A stretch of 64,000 nucleotides of DNA from Zoogloea oleivorans (GTDB lineage: Bacteria; Pseudomonadota; Gammaproteobacteria; Burkholderiales; Rhodocyclaceae): the NCBI GenBank assembly GCA_030157785.1, contig JAOAUC010000003.1, positions 28,582-92,581 on the forward strand. Direction: 5' to 3'. A program made the position numbers and the translations under genes. Below, in pieces: positions 56,299 to 64,000 of this stretch. The stretch's first letter is position 1. The number at the start of each line of letters is the position of its first letter. The notes beneath the pieces were generated by a model. It was given only the letters and a program-made list of their open reading frames with translations. It was not told the DNA's origin and did no database searches.

Positions 56299-58311
56299 GT
56301 GAGCGACGACGAAACCCGGTTATCTCCACCCCGCGAGGACCTGCTGGCCCTGCCGTCGGGTTACATGATCAACGAGTACCGCATCGAGCGGATCCTCGGC
56401 GGCGGCGGTTTCGGCATCACCTATCTGGCCCACGACACCCACCTTGATTGCCGGGTGGCGATCAAGGAGTACCTGCCGCGGGACGTTTCCGTCCGGGGGC
56501 CGGACATGGGAGTGCAGGCGCGTTCCAGCGAGGCCGCCAAGAGCTTCGCCTGGGGCCTGCAGCGTTTTTTGCTGGAATCCCGTGCGCTGGCAAGCTTTCA
56601 CCATCCGGGCATCGTGCGGGTGCTGCGCTACTTCCGCGCCAACGAAACCGCTTACATGGTGATGGAGTACGAAACCGGCCAGCCCCTGCAGAACTGGCTG
56701 ATCGGACGCCTGCCCCTCGACCGGCCGACCCTGCTGCGCATCGTGAGCCCGCTGCTCGACGGGCTCGAGGTGATCCACGCCGCCGGTTTCCTGCATCGGG
56801 ACATCAAGCCCGGCAACATCTACATGCACACCGATGGCTCGCCGGTGCTGCTGGATTTCGGCTCTGCCCGCCGCCTTGAAGTGGACGGACTGGACCAGAC
56901 CATGACCGCCGTGGTGACCCCCGGTTTCGCCCCCGCCGAGCAATATCACCGGCATGGCAAGCAGGGGCCGTGGACCGATCTCTACGCCCTGGCCGGCGTG
57001 ATGTACTGGATGGTCACCGGCAAGCTCCCGCTGGAAGCCTTTGCCCGCCTGCGCGAGGACGGCATGCCGTCGGCCGCCAGCATCGGCAACCGGGACGTGT
57101 TCGGCATCGGCCTGCTCAATGCCATCGACTGGGCGCTCAATCCGGATGAGGGCAAGCGCCCGCGCCAGGTGGCGGATTTCCGCCGTGCCTGTCTGGCGCC
57201 ACCGACCGGTGGCGAAGGGCCCGCCGAGCCCCCGGTCGAAGCGCCGTTGCCGCTGGGCCTGTCGGCGTCAGAGGCGCGCACCTTCATCGGTGCCGTGCTG
57301 TTTGCCGACGTGGTCCACCCTGCGGGGGACGACAGCGGTTTGCAGGAAGGGCGCACGCGGCTCGTCAAGATGCTCTCCGACGCCATCGCCCCGGTGCCGG
57401 CCTCGACCCGCCTGGCGGTGAACACCAAAGAGGGCTGCGCGGTGTGTTACGTAGGCGACCCGGAGGATGCGCTGCGTACGGCCGTGCAACTGGGCGACGC
57501 AGCGGCCGGAGAGGGCCTGGGCGTGCATCTGGGCATCAATCTGGGCCCGGTCCGCATTGCCCCCGATCCCAACGGCCGGTCGCGCATCCTCGGCGACGGC
57601 ATCACCACCGCCTTCCGGGTCATGCGCTTTTCCGACCCGGGCCAGGTGCTGGTGGCCCGCGCCTATTACGACGTGATCCAGCACCTCAAGCGCAATGCCT
57701 CCGAGTGCTTCCAGCACCTGGGCGTGCGCCGTGACCCGCAGGCCCGGGACCACGACATCTATGCCTACAGCGGCGAAACCCTGGCCGCCAGCGCGCGGGT
57801 GGTGGACCTGTCCATTCGCCAGGCGGCAACGGGGGCCGACATCACACCGCAGGCCATCGAGGCCGCGGAGCGCATCCTGGCCCTGCACATCGGGCCGATG
57901 GCGAAGATCCTGGTGCGCAAGACCGTGCCACGGGCCGGTAGCCGTGCCGAGTTGTACCAGCTCCTGGCCGACCTGATCCCCGATCCGGCGCCGCGGGGAG
58001 CCTTTCTGACCAGCGTGGTGGCCAGCTCCGGGCCGGTTTCGTCCATGTCGCAAGCGCGCACGGGGTCTGTCGTGGCCGCCGGTGCGAGCACTACAGCGGG
58101 GCGTGCATCGGCCTTTGTCGGCGTGATTCCCGACGAGGAACTGGCGCGCATCGAAAAGCTCTTCGCCCGCTACATCGGGCCGATGGCGAAGGTGCTGGTA
58201 CGCCGCGAGTCGCGCACCGCCAACAGCCCGGAAACCCTGTGCCGGGCCCTGGCCAGCCACATCGACAAGGACACCGACCGGCTGCGCTTCATGGGCGACG
58301 CCGGCTTCTGA
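56299..58311 (+). CDS. Ser/Thr protein kinase fused to a degenerate cyclase-like domain and two short repeats
   Basis: 670 residues, GTG start. Kinase domain (about 27-290): glycine loop GGGGFGITYLA, Lys56 (VAIKEYLP), catalytic Asp168 (HRDIKPGN) and Asp186 (LLDFGSA), all intact. Residues about 328-492 resemble a class III nucleotide cyclase (VLFADVVH, ILGDGITTAFRVMRFSDPGQVLVA), but the second metal Asp and the transition-state Asn are not at the expected places, so it is probably non-catalytic. Two similar 45-residue repeats follow (about 517-561 and 611-656), each with IGPMAK-(I/V)-LVR. No transmembrane helix. Directly downstream of the haem-c HAMP protein. Targets unknown. Confidence 0.88.
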   Translation: MSDDETRLSPPREDLLALPSGYMINEYRIERILGGGGFGITYLAHDTHLDCRVAIKEYLPRDVSVRGPDMGVQARSSEAAKSFAWGLQRFLLESRALASFHHPGIVRVLRYFRANETAYMVMEYETGQPLQNWLIGRLPLDRPTLLRIVSPLLDGLEVIHAAGFLHRDIKPGNIYMHTDGSPVLLDFGSARRLEVDGLDQTMTAVVTPGFAPAEQYHRHGKQGPWTDLYALAGVMYWMVTGKLPLEAFARLREDGMPSAASIGNRDVFGIGLLNAIDWALNPDEGKRPRQVADFRRACLAPPTGGEGPAEPPVEAPLPLGLSASEARTFIGAVLFADVVHPAGDDSGLQEGRTRLVKMLSDAIAPVPASTRLAVNTKEGCAVCYVGDPEDALRTAVQLGDAAAGEGLGVHLGINLGPVRIAPDPNGRSRILGDGITTAFRVMRFSDPGQVLVARAYYDVIQHLKRNASECFQHLGVRRDPQARDHDIYAYSGETLAASARVVDLSIRQAATGADITPQAIEAAERILALHIGPMAKILVRKTVPRAGSRAELYQLLADLIPDPAPRGAFLTSVVASSGPVSSMSQARTGSVVAAGASTTAGRASAFVGVIPDEELARIEKLFARYIGPMAKVLVRRESRTANSPETLCRALASHIDKDTDRLRFMGDAGF

Positions 58312-58406
58312 GGCACCCACCTCCGGGGGCACCCCGAAACGCCTTGATTTCCGGCGGGCCCCTTGCCACGCTTAAGGCATTCCCATTTTCCGAAGGCTGG
58401 TGCCCC

Positions 58407-59219
58407 ATGCAAGGTCAATCCGGCCTGACGGCCCTGCTGATCCTCACCGCGCTGGTTAGCCTGCCGGCGCGCGCCGAAACCCTGAGCCCCGATGTCATGC
58501 GTCTGTACGGGGGGCGTTACTCCACCGACTGCGCCGGCGACACGGGGCCCCGTTTGCGGGTGACTCCGGCGGCCCTGCAGGTGGAGGCCGGGGGCAAGCG
58601 CATGAGCGGGCGCGAAGTGCTGGCGGCCTATTCCTATTTCGGCCAGCAGGCGCCGCCCAAGGGCTTTCAGGTGGCGCTGCTGAGCCAGGTCCGGCCGGGT
58701 GCGGGGCTGCAATTCATGATCTACCGGGACAAGTCCGGCCAGTACGCGGTGCTCGAGGCCGACGGGCCGGTACAGGCTGCTCTCGGGCCTGCCTTGATGG
58801 CCGCCAGGTATCGTCATTGCGAAACGCCGGCAGCGGCGCAGGCGGCCCCCTCGCCAGCACCTGCGCCGGCCAGCCTGGATACCTACCCGCCGCAGATGCT
58901 CGCCGACCCGACCTTCAGGGCGGCCTACCACAAGGCCCTCGGGCCGAAATCGAAGCTGCGCTGGCTGGCCCGCCTGGAGGGCCCGGGCACGCTGGTCCGG
59001 CCGGTTTCGGTCGAGGGCGTCGACTACCGGCTGGTTGCTGTCTGCAAACCTCACGACTGTGCCGACAACAACATGGTGGTGCTGTACGCAAAGGCGGAGC
59101 GGCGGCTGGTCGGCAAGGTTTTTGAAGGCGGCAGCCAGGTGACTTACCTCGGTGCGCCGTCCCGGGCGCTGGCCGACGAACTGGAGAGGCTGTGGACGGA
59201 GGAGTGGCGCAAGCATTGA
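58407..59219 (+). CDS. Ivy-family lysozyme inhibitor with extra N-terminal domain
   Basis: 270 residues with a signal peptide (cleavage near LPARAET). The C-terminal half (about 158-265) is an Ivy domain: YPPQMLADPTFRAAYHKALG, and the inhibitory loop Cys213-KPHD-Cys218, which inserts into the lysozyme active site in known Ivy proteins. Ordinary Ivy is about 155 residues, so an additional 115-residue N-terminal domain (with Cys42 and Cys138) and an Ala/Pro linker are present here. The N-terminal part is not recognised. It probably protects periplasmic peptidoglycan from foreign lysozyme or regulates endogenous lytic enzymes. Confidence 0.85.
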   Translation: MQGQSGLTALLILTALVSLPARAETLSPDVMRLYGGRYSTDCAGDTGPRLRVTPAALQVEAGGKRMSGREVLAAYSYFGQQAPPKGFQVALLSQVRPGAGLQFMIYRDKSGQYAVLEADGPVQAALGPALMAARYRHCETPAAAQAAPSPAPAPASLDTYPPQMLADPTFRAAYHKALGPKSKLRWLARLEGPGTLVRPVSVEGVDYRLVAVCKPHDCADNNMVVLYAKAERRLVGKVFEGGSQVTYLGAPSRALADELERLWTEEWRKH

Positions 59220-59331
59220 GGGGGCATGTGTTGCGTGTGCCGGTTCCCCCCGCGGCGTCGACCGGCGTATATTCCGTCCTCCGCCGACGGGCCCGGCCCG
59301 TTCGATTCGTCCTGCTTGCCCCGCGAACACC

Positions 59332-60420
59332 ATGCCATTACCCAGCTACAACCCCGATGAGTACGAAGCCCTGCTCGCCGGGAAAGTCGCCCGCTTCAAG
59401 GAAGACTTCGCCCCCTTTGCCGTTCCCGAACCCGCGGTCTTCCGCTCGGCGCCGCTGCACTACCGCCTGCGCGCCGAATTCCGCATGTGGCACGAGGGCG
59501 CCCGGGTCGATTACGCCATGTTCGACCCGGCCGAACCGAAGCAGCCGATCGCCATCGAGGATTTTCCGCCGGCCGCCGCGCCCATCAGCGTCGCCATGCC
59601 GCGCCTGCGCGATGCGCTGATGGCCTGCGAGGTGCTCAAGCGCAAGCTCTTCCAGGTGGATTTCCTGGCCACGCTCAGCGGCGAGCTGATGATCACCCTG
59701 ATCTACCACCGCCCCCTCGAAGAAACCTGGGAAGCCGCCGCGACCGAACTGGCTGCCACACTGGGCGCCCAGATCATCGGGCGCAGCCGCAAGCAGAAGA
59801 TCGTGGTGGGCCGTGACTGGTTGCAGGAAGAGATCGAACTCAACGGCCGGCGCCTGCGCTACAAGCAGATCGAAGGCAGCTTCAGCCAGCCCAACGGCGA
59901 GGTAAACCGCAAGATGCTCGGCTGGGCCTGCGCCCGTGCCGAGGGCATTGGCGGCGACCTGCTGGAGCTGTACTGCGGCAACGGCAACTTCACGGTGGCA
60001 CTGGCGCCGCAGTTCGGGCGGGTGCTCGCCACCGAAGTCAGCAAGCCCTCGGTGGAAGCTGCCAATTACAGCCTCGACGCCAACGGCGTGGACAACGTGA
60101 CGATGGTGCGCATGTCCAGCGACGAGATCAGCGACGCCTACACCGGCGGCCGCGAATACCGGCGCATGGACGGCGTAGACCTGGCCAGCTACAACTTCAG
60201 CACGCTGTTTCTCGACCCGCCCCGCAGCGGCCTCGACGCCGGCACGCTGCAACTGGCCAGCGGCTTCGAGAATATCCTGTACATCTCCTGCAACCCGCAG
60301 ACGCTGCAGGCCAACGTTGCCGCGCTGCAGGCCACCTATCGCATCGCCGAAGCGGCTGTGTTCGACCAGTTTCCCTACACCCACCACCTGGAATGCGGGC
60401 TGCTGCTGACGCGGCGCTGA
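59332..60420 (+). CDS. trmA: tRNA (uracil-5-)-methyltransferase
   Basis: Makes m5U54 (ribothymidine) in tRNAs using SAM. 362 residues, the normal length. Motifs: LLELYCGNGNFTVALA (SAM site), TEVSKPSVEAA, FLDPPRSGLD with the catalytic region, ISCNPQTL containing the nucleophilic Cys, and the C-terminal FPYTHHLECGLLL. A long in-frame extension upstream to 59152 overlaps the Ivy gene and is not used; the ATG at 59332 begins a typical N-terminus. A strong terminator follows. Confidence 0.95.
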   Translation: MPLPSYNPDEYEALLAGKVARFKEDFAPFAVPEPAVFRSAPLHYRLRAEFRMWHEGARVDYAMFDPAEPKQPIAIEDFPPAAAPISVAMPRLRDALMACEVLKRKLFQVDFLATLSGELMITLIYHRPLEETWEAAATELAATLGAQIIGRSRKQKIVVGRDWLQEEIELNGRRLRYKQIEGSFSQPNGEVNRKMLGWACARAEGIGGDLLELYCGNGNFTVALAPQFGRVLATEVSKPSVEAANYSLDANGVDNVTMVRMSSDEISDAYTGGREYRRMDGVDLASYNFSTLFLDPPRSGLDAGTLQLASGFENILYISCNPQTLQANVAALQATYRIAEAAVFDQFPYTHHLECGLLLTRR

Positions 60421-60446
60421 GGGTTTTCGCGCGCAACAAAAACAAA

Positions 60447-60470
60447 AGCCCCGCCGGATCTGGCGGGGCT
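60447..60470. terminator. bidirectional rho-independent terminator
   Basis: 9-bp stem AGCCCCGCC / GGCGGGGCT with loop GGATCT, followed by TTTT and preceded by a run of A. It sits between the convergent trmA stop (60420) and the stop of the copper-storage gene (60494). Confidence 0.92.
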
Positions 60471-60493
60471 TTTTGCTGGCTGAAGCGTCGGGC

Positions 60494-60925
60494 TCAGGCT
60501 GCCACGGCCTTGCAGGCCTTGGCGCACTCGGCGCAGCTTTCCATGCATTCCTTGCAGGGCTTGTGCTTGTCGGCGTGCTTCTTGCACTCGGCTTCGCAGG
60601 TCTTGCACACGTCGACGCACAGGGCGGCGAGCTTGGGGGCGAACTTCGATTCGGCCGCGGCCAGGGTGATCAGCGCCCGACAGGAGGCGAGCATGTCGCG
60701 CACGGTGGCGGCACAGGCGGCCATGGACTTGTCGCCTTCGCCGAGCAGCATGATGCAGTGGGTCAGGCAGATCTCGCCCTTCTCGATGCAGATGCCGGCG
60801 GTGTCGAGGACAGCCTGGTAGGGATGGGCACCCATGTGGTGATGGTGGCTGTGATCTTCGGCGGCACTGGCGGCACCGGCGGCGAGCAGTGCGCCGGTAG
60901 CAAAAAGGGCTTCACGACGGTTCAT
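60494..60925 (-). CDS. four-helix-bundle copper storage protein (Csp/DUF326 type)
   Basis: 143 residues. N-terminus MNRREALFATGALLAAGAASA is a Tat-like signal with twin Arg. The mature part begins with a His-rich segment (HSHHHHMGAH) and holds 14 cysteines spaced along helices (for example CIEKGEICLTHC, CVDVCKTCEAECKKH, CKECMESCAECAKAC). In Csp1 such cysteines line the inside of a four-helix bundle and store many Cu(I) ions. An export signal suggests storage or buffering in the periplasm. A TonB copper receptor of the OprC type is elsewhere in the window. Confidence 0.9.
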   Translation of the reverse strand: MNRREALFATGALLAAGAASAAEDHSHHHHMGAHPYQAVLDTAGICIEKGEICLTHCIMLLGEGDKSMAACAATVRDMLASCRALITLAAAESKFAPKLAALCVDVCKTCEAECKKHADKHKPCKECMESCAECAKACKAVAA

Positions 60926-60939
60926 GGCGGGGCTCCTGG

Positions 60940-62234
<1,295 letters not shown>

Positions 62235-62612
62235 TTACAAACCGACGTAAACGTCCACCCGCACGCGCTTCCAGGGATTGGGGTCGGTGTTCATTTTTCC
62301 GATGCGGCCGCCGACCGGTGTGCCCTTGTCCATCTCGTCGGCCACTTCCCGGTTACTGGCGCGGGGCAGGTAGCCGAGCTTTTCGCCGCGCCATTCGACG
62401 CGCACGGCGAAGGGATCGTAGCGGTTGTACGGCTCGCGGATCAGGGCCAGGGGGTCGCCTTCGTGCATCTCGTCCCACAGGATCCTGCCGCCGTAATACT
62501 GGAAGCCGGCCAGCGGTGAGCTCTGGACGAGGATGTGCACCTGCTGGGCAAAGGCCGGCAGGGCCAGGCAGGCGGCCGCCAGCAGCGGGGCGAGGAGGAC
62601 CTTAGGACGCAT
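62235..62612 (-). CDS. exported HIRAN-domain protein
   Basis: 125 residues with a clear signal peptide (LLAPLLAAACLALPAFAQQV). The mature part is essentially one HIRAN domain: SPLAGFQYYGGRILWDEMHEGDPLALIREPYNRYDPFAVRVEWRGEKLGYLPR. HIRAN domains usually bind DNA ends in helicase/nuclease proteins; a stand-alone exported one is different. The start overlaps the yraN 3' end by 11 nt. Confidence 0.82.
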   Translation of the reverse strand: MRPKVLLAPLLAAACLALPAFAQQVHILVQSSPLAGFQYYGGRILWDEMHEGDPLALIREPYNRYDPFAVRVEWRGEKLGYLPRASNREVADEMDKGTPVGGRIGKMNTDPNPWKRVRVDVYVGL

Positions 62613-62970
62613 CGAAGGCGCCGCGGATCCATTCGACGCGTGTGCTGTCGAGCCCGTCGAGGAGCACCGCGTCGAAGCGGCACGCCCGGTTGGCGTAACG
62701 GCGTCCGGCGCTGATCAGCCAGAACTGGGCGGCCATGATGATGCGGCGCTGCTTGCTGGCGGTGATGCTGGCCGCCGCCCCGCCGAAGCGGGCATTGCTG
62801 CGCAGGCGCACCTCGACGAAGACGATGGCACTGCCGTCGCCGGCGATCAGATCGACCTCGCCGCCGCGGCAGCGCACGTTGCGGGCAATGATGACCAGCC
62901 CGTGACGTTCAAGATGGGCGGCGGCCAGCGCCTCGGCCGCTTCGCCCCGTTTCAGGTGTTCGGCTTGCAT
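62602..62970 (-). CDS. yraN: YraN/UPF0102 family endonuclease-like protein
   Basis: 122 residues. Family core with GEAAEALAAAHLERHGLVIIARNVRCRGGEVDLIAGDGSAIVFVEVRLRSNARFG, the PD-(D/E)XK-like Glu-Asp-Glu residues, and KQRRIIMAAQFWL. An unknown but very common bacterial protein beside rsmI. MQAEHLK at 62970 is taken as start; the longer open frame to 63084 overlaps the divergent rsmI and lacks support. Confidence 0.9.
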   Translation of the reverse strand: MQAEHLKRGEAAEALAAAHLERHGLVIIARNVRCRGGEVDLIAGDGSAIVFVEVRLRSNARFGGAAASITASKQRRIIMAAQFWLISAGRRYANRACRFDAVLLDGLDSTRVEWIRGAFDAS

Positions 62971-63026
62971 CGCTGTGCCCCCGCGCCCACAATCTGCCTC
63001 CCCCGCCCTTTGCCACCAAGCCTGCC

Positions 63027-63911
63027 ATGCATTCCGCACTCCCCGACGTATCGACTGTTTCGCCACTTTCCAAGACACCGTCATTATATGTGGTCGCCAC
63101 GCCGATGGGAAACCTGCAGGACATCAGCCTGCGCGGGCTGGCGGTGCTCAAGTCGGTGGCGGCGGTGGCCTGCGAGGACACACGGCACAGCCAGCGCCTG
63201 CTCGAAGCCTTTGGCATCAAGACCAAGCTGGTGGCGCTGCACGAGCACAACGAGCAGGTGGCGGTGGGCCAGGTGATCAAGATGCTCGAAGCCGGCCAGC
63301 ACGTGGCGCTGATTACCGATGCGGGCACGCCGGCGGTGTCCGATCCGGGCGCCCGGGCGGTGGCACGGGTGCAGGACGCGGGCTTTCCGGTGGTGCCGGT
63401 GCCCGGCGCCTGTGCGGCGATTGCGGCGCTGTCGGCGTCCGGGCTGGCCGACGGGCACTTCCATTTTCACGGCTTTTTGCCGGTCAAGTCGGCGGCCCGC
63501 AAGGCCATGCTTGAAACGCTGCGCAGCGTGCCCGGCACGCTGGTGTTCTACGAAGCCCCGCACCGCATCGGCGAAACCCTCGACGATCTGGCCGCCACTC
63601 TCGAGCCGGTGCGCGAGATTGTCGTGGCGCGGGAGATCACCAAGATGTTCGAGCAGATCGTGCGCATGCCGATTGCCGACGCGCCGGCCTGGCTGGCCGC
63701 CGACCCTAACCGCAGTCGTGGCGAATTCGTGCTGCTGGTGTCGGCGGCCCCGCCGACCGAAGGCCTGTCGCCCGAAACAGAGCGGGTGCTTGGCCTGCTG
63801 CTGGCCGAACTGCCGGTCAAGCAGGCCGCCAAGCTGGCCGCGGCGATCACCGGCGCGTCCAAGAACGATTTGTATGAGCGGGCGCTGGCGCTGAAAGCGG
63901 CGGCCGAATAG
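63027..63911 (+). CDS. rsmI: 16S rRNA (cytidine-2'-O)-methyltransferase RsmI
   Basis: Modifies C1402 of 16S rRNA. 294 residues. Motifs of the tetrapyrrole methylase-like SAM fold: LYVVATPMGNLQDISLRG, ACEDTRHSQRLLEAFG, LITDAGTPAVSDPGARAV, PVPGACAAIAALSASGL, HFHGFLP and FYEAPHRIGETLDDL. Divergent from yraN with a 56-nt gap. The C-terminal helix domain (KQAAKLAAAITGASKNDLYERAL) is complete. Confidence 0.95.
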   Translation: MHSALPDVSTVSPLSKTPSLYVVATPMGNLQDISLRGLAVLKSVAAVACEDTRHSQRLLEAFGIKTKLVALHEHNEQVAVGQVIKMLEAGQHVALITDAGTPAVSDPGARAVARVQDAGFPVVPVPGACAAIAALSASGLADGHFHFHGFLPVKSAARKAMLETLRSVPGTLVFYEAPHRIGETLDDLAATLEPVREIVVAREITKMFEQIVRMPIADAPAWLAADPNRSRGEFVLLVSAAPPTEGLSPETERVLGLLLAELPVKQAAKLAAAITGASKNDLYERALALKAAAE

Positions 63912-63912
63912 C

Positions 63913-64000
63913 TCAGCCTTCGCTGCCCTGCAGACCGTATTTGCGGATCTTGTCGTGCAGGGTGGTCTTGGCGATGCGCAGGGCTTCGGCGCTGCGGGCC
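63913..64000 (-). CDS. C-terminal end of a Fis-type (sigma-54/NtrC-like) regulator, partial
   Basis: The last 28 residues before the stop read ARSAEALRIAKTTLHDKIRK followed by YGLQGSEG, the second half of a Fis-type helix-turn-helix as found at the end of NtrC-family response regulators. The rest of the gene lies beyond the right edge. Its stop is 1 nt from the rsmI stop (convergent). Confidence 0.75.
   Translation of the reverse strand, partial: ARSAEALRIAKTTLHDKIRKYGLQGSEG

Noticed and set aside
59152..59331. N-terminal extension of trmA
   Set aside because: It overlaps the end of the Ivy gene, lacks family similarity, and the ATG at 59332 gives the usual TrmA start.

Overview
The window is high-GC, densely coded DNA from a betaproteobacterium, most probably a member of the Rhodocyclales (Zoogloea/Azospira/Thauera-like). 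This rests on gene content and order (the DUF3305-DUF3306-fdh layout, rsmI/yraN/diaA/BON order, sigma-54 circuits, OprC-type copper receptor), not on a marker gene. No rRNA, tRNA, CRISPR array or insertion sequence was seen, and the genes look like ordinary chromosomal genes.

Layout. 1-5.9 kb: end of a hybrid histidine kinase, then a soluble three-PAS chemoreceptor overlapping a protein with three CheW domains. 5.9-12.7 kb: alcohol oxidation locus (NAD aldehyde dehydrogenase, outer-membrane protein, PQQ/haem alcohol dehydrogenase) with a divergent AcoR-like sigma-54 activator and a good sigma-54 promoter. 12.7-14.7 kb: TonB-dependent copper receptor. 14.9-16.5 kb: membrane chemoreceptor with a FliA-type promoter. 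16.6-29.6 kb: one long leftward block for a periplasmic formate dehydrogenase: DUF3305, DUF3306, sigma-54 response regulator, sensor kinase, then a sigma-54 promoter with two identical-arm palindromes, a multicluster Fe-S protein, a TorD-like chaperone, a TAT-leader protein, FdhA, FdhB, a lipoprotein, FdhC and a small exported protein. 29.7-33 kb: molybdenum cofactor support (fdhD, mobA, a second fdhD) and a spermidine-synthase-like protein. 33-36.1 kb: a PAS/GGDEF-like protein with a GGDAF motif, and glutamyl-Q-tRNA(Asp) synthetase.

36-45.7 kb holds the most interesting locus: a MerR-family regulator with the cobalamin-binding signature of CarH/LitR photoreceptors, divergent from an apparent 11-gene operon (small membrane protein, periplasmic glutathione peroxidase, FolE2, flavin amine oxidase, DUF1365, Cfa-like methyltransferase, chalcone-isomerase-like protein, GPH/MFS carrier, DUF3833 lipoprotein, SDR, NTF2-like protein). 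Twin palindromic operators and two interlocked promoters lie in the 84-bp gap. I infer a light- or B12-controlled lipid modification and photo-oxidative stress response.

45.8-55.2 kb: small unknown proteins, a MocR regulator, Kup potassium transporter, a NhaD-like antiporter behind a 449-bp leader with foldable elements, a Sel1-repeat protein and a CpdB-like nucleotidase. 55.4-58.3 kb: a membrane haem-c sensor with HAMP domain, 4 nt upstream of a Ser/Thr kinase fused to a degenerate cyclase-like domain and two copies of a short repeat, a plausible undescribed redox signalling pair. 58.4-64 kb: Ivy-type lysozyme inhibitor with an extra N-terminal domain, TrmA, a Cys-rich copper storage protein, the BON/DiaA/HIRAN/YraN/RsmI cluster and the C-terminus of a Fis-type regulator running off the right edge.
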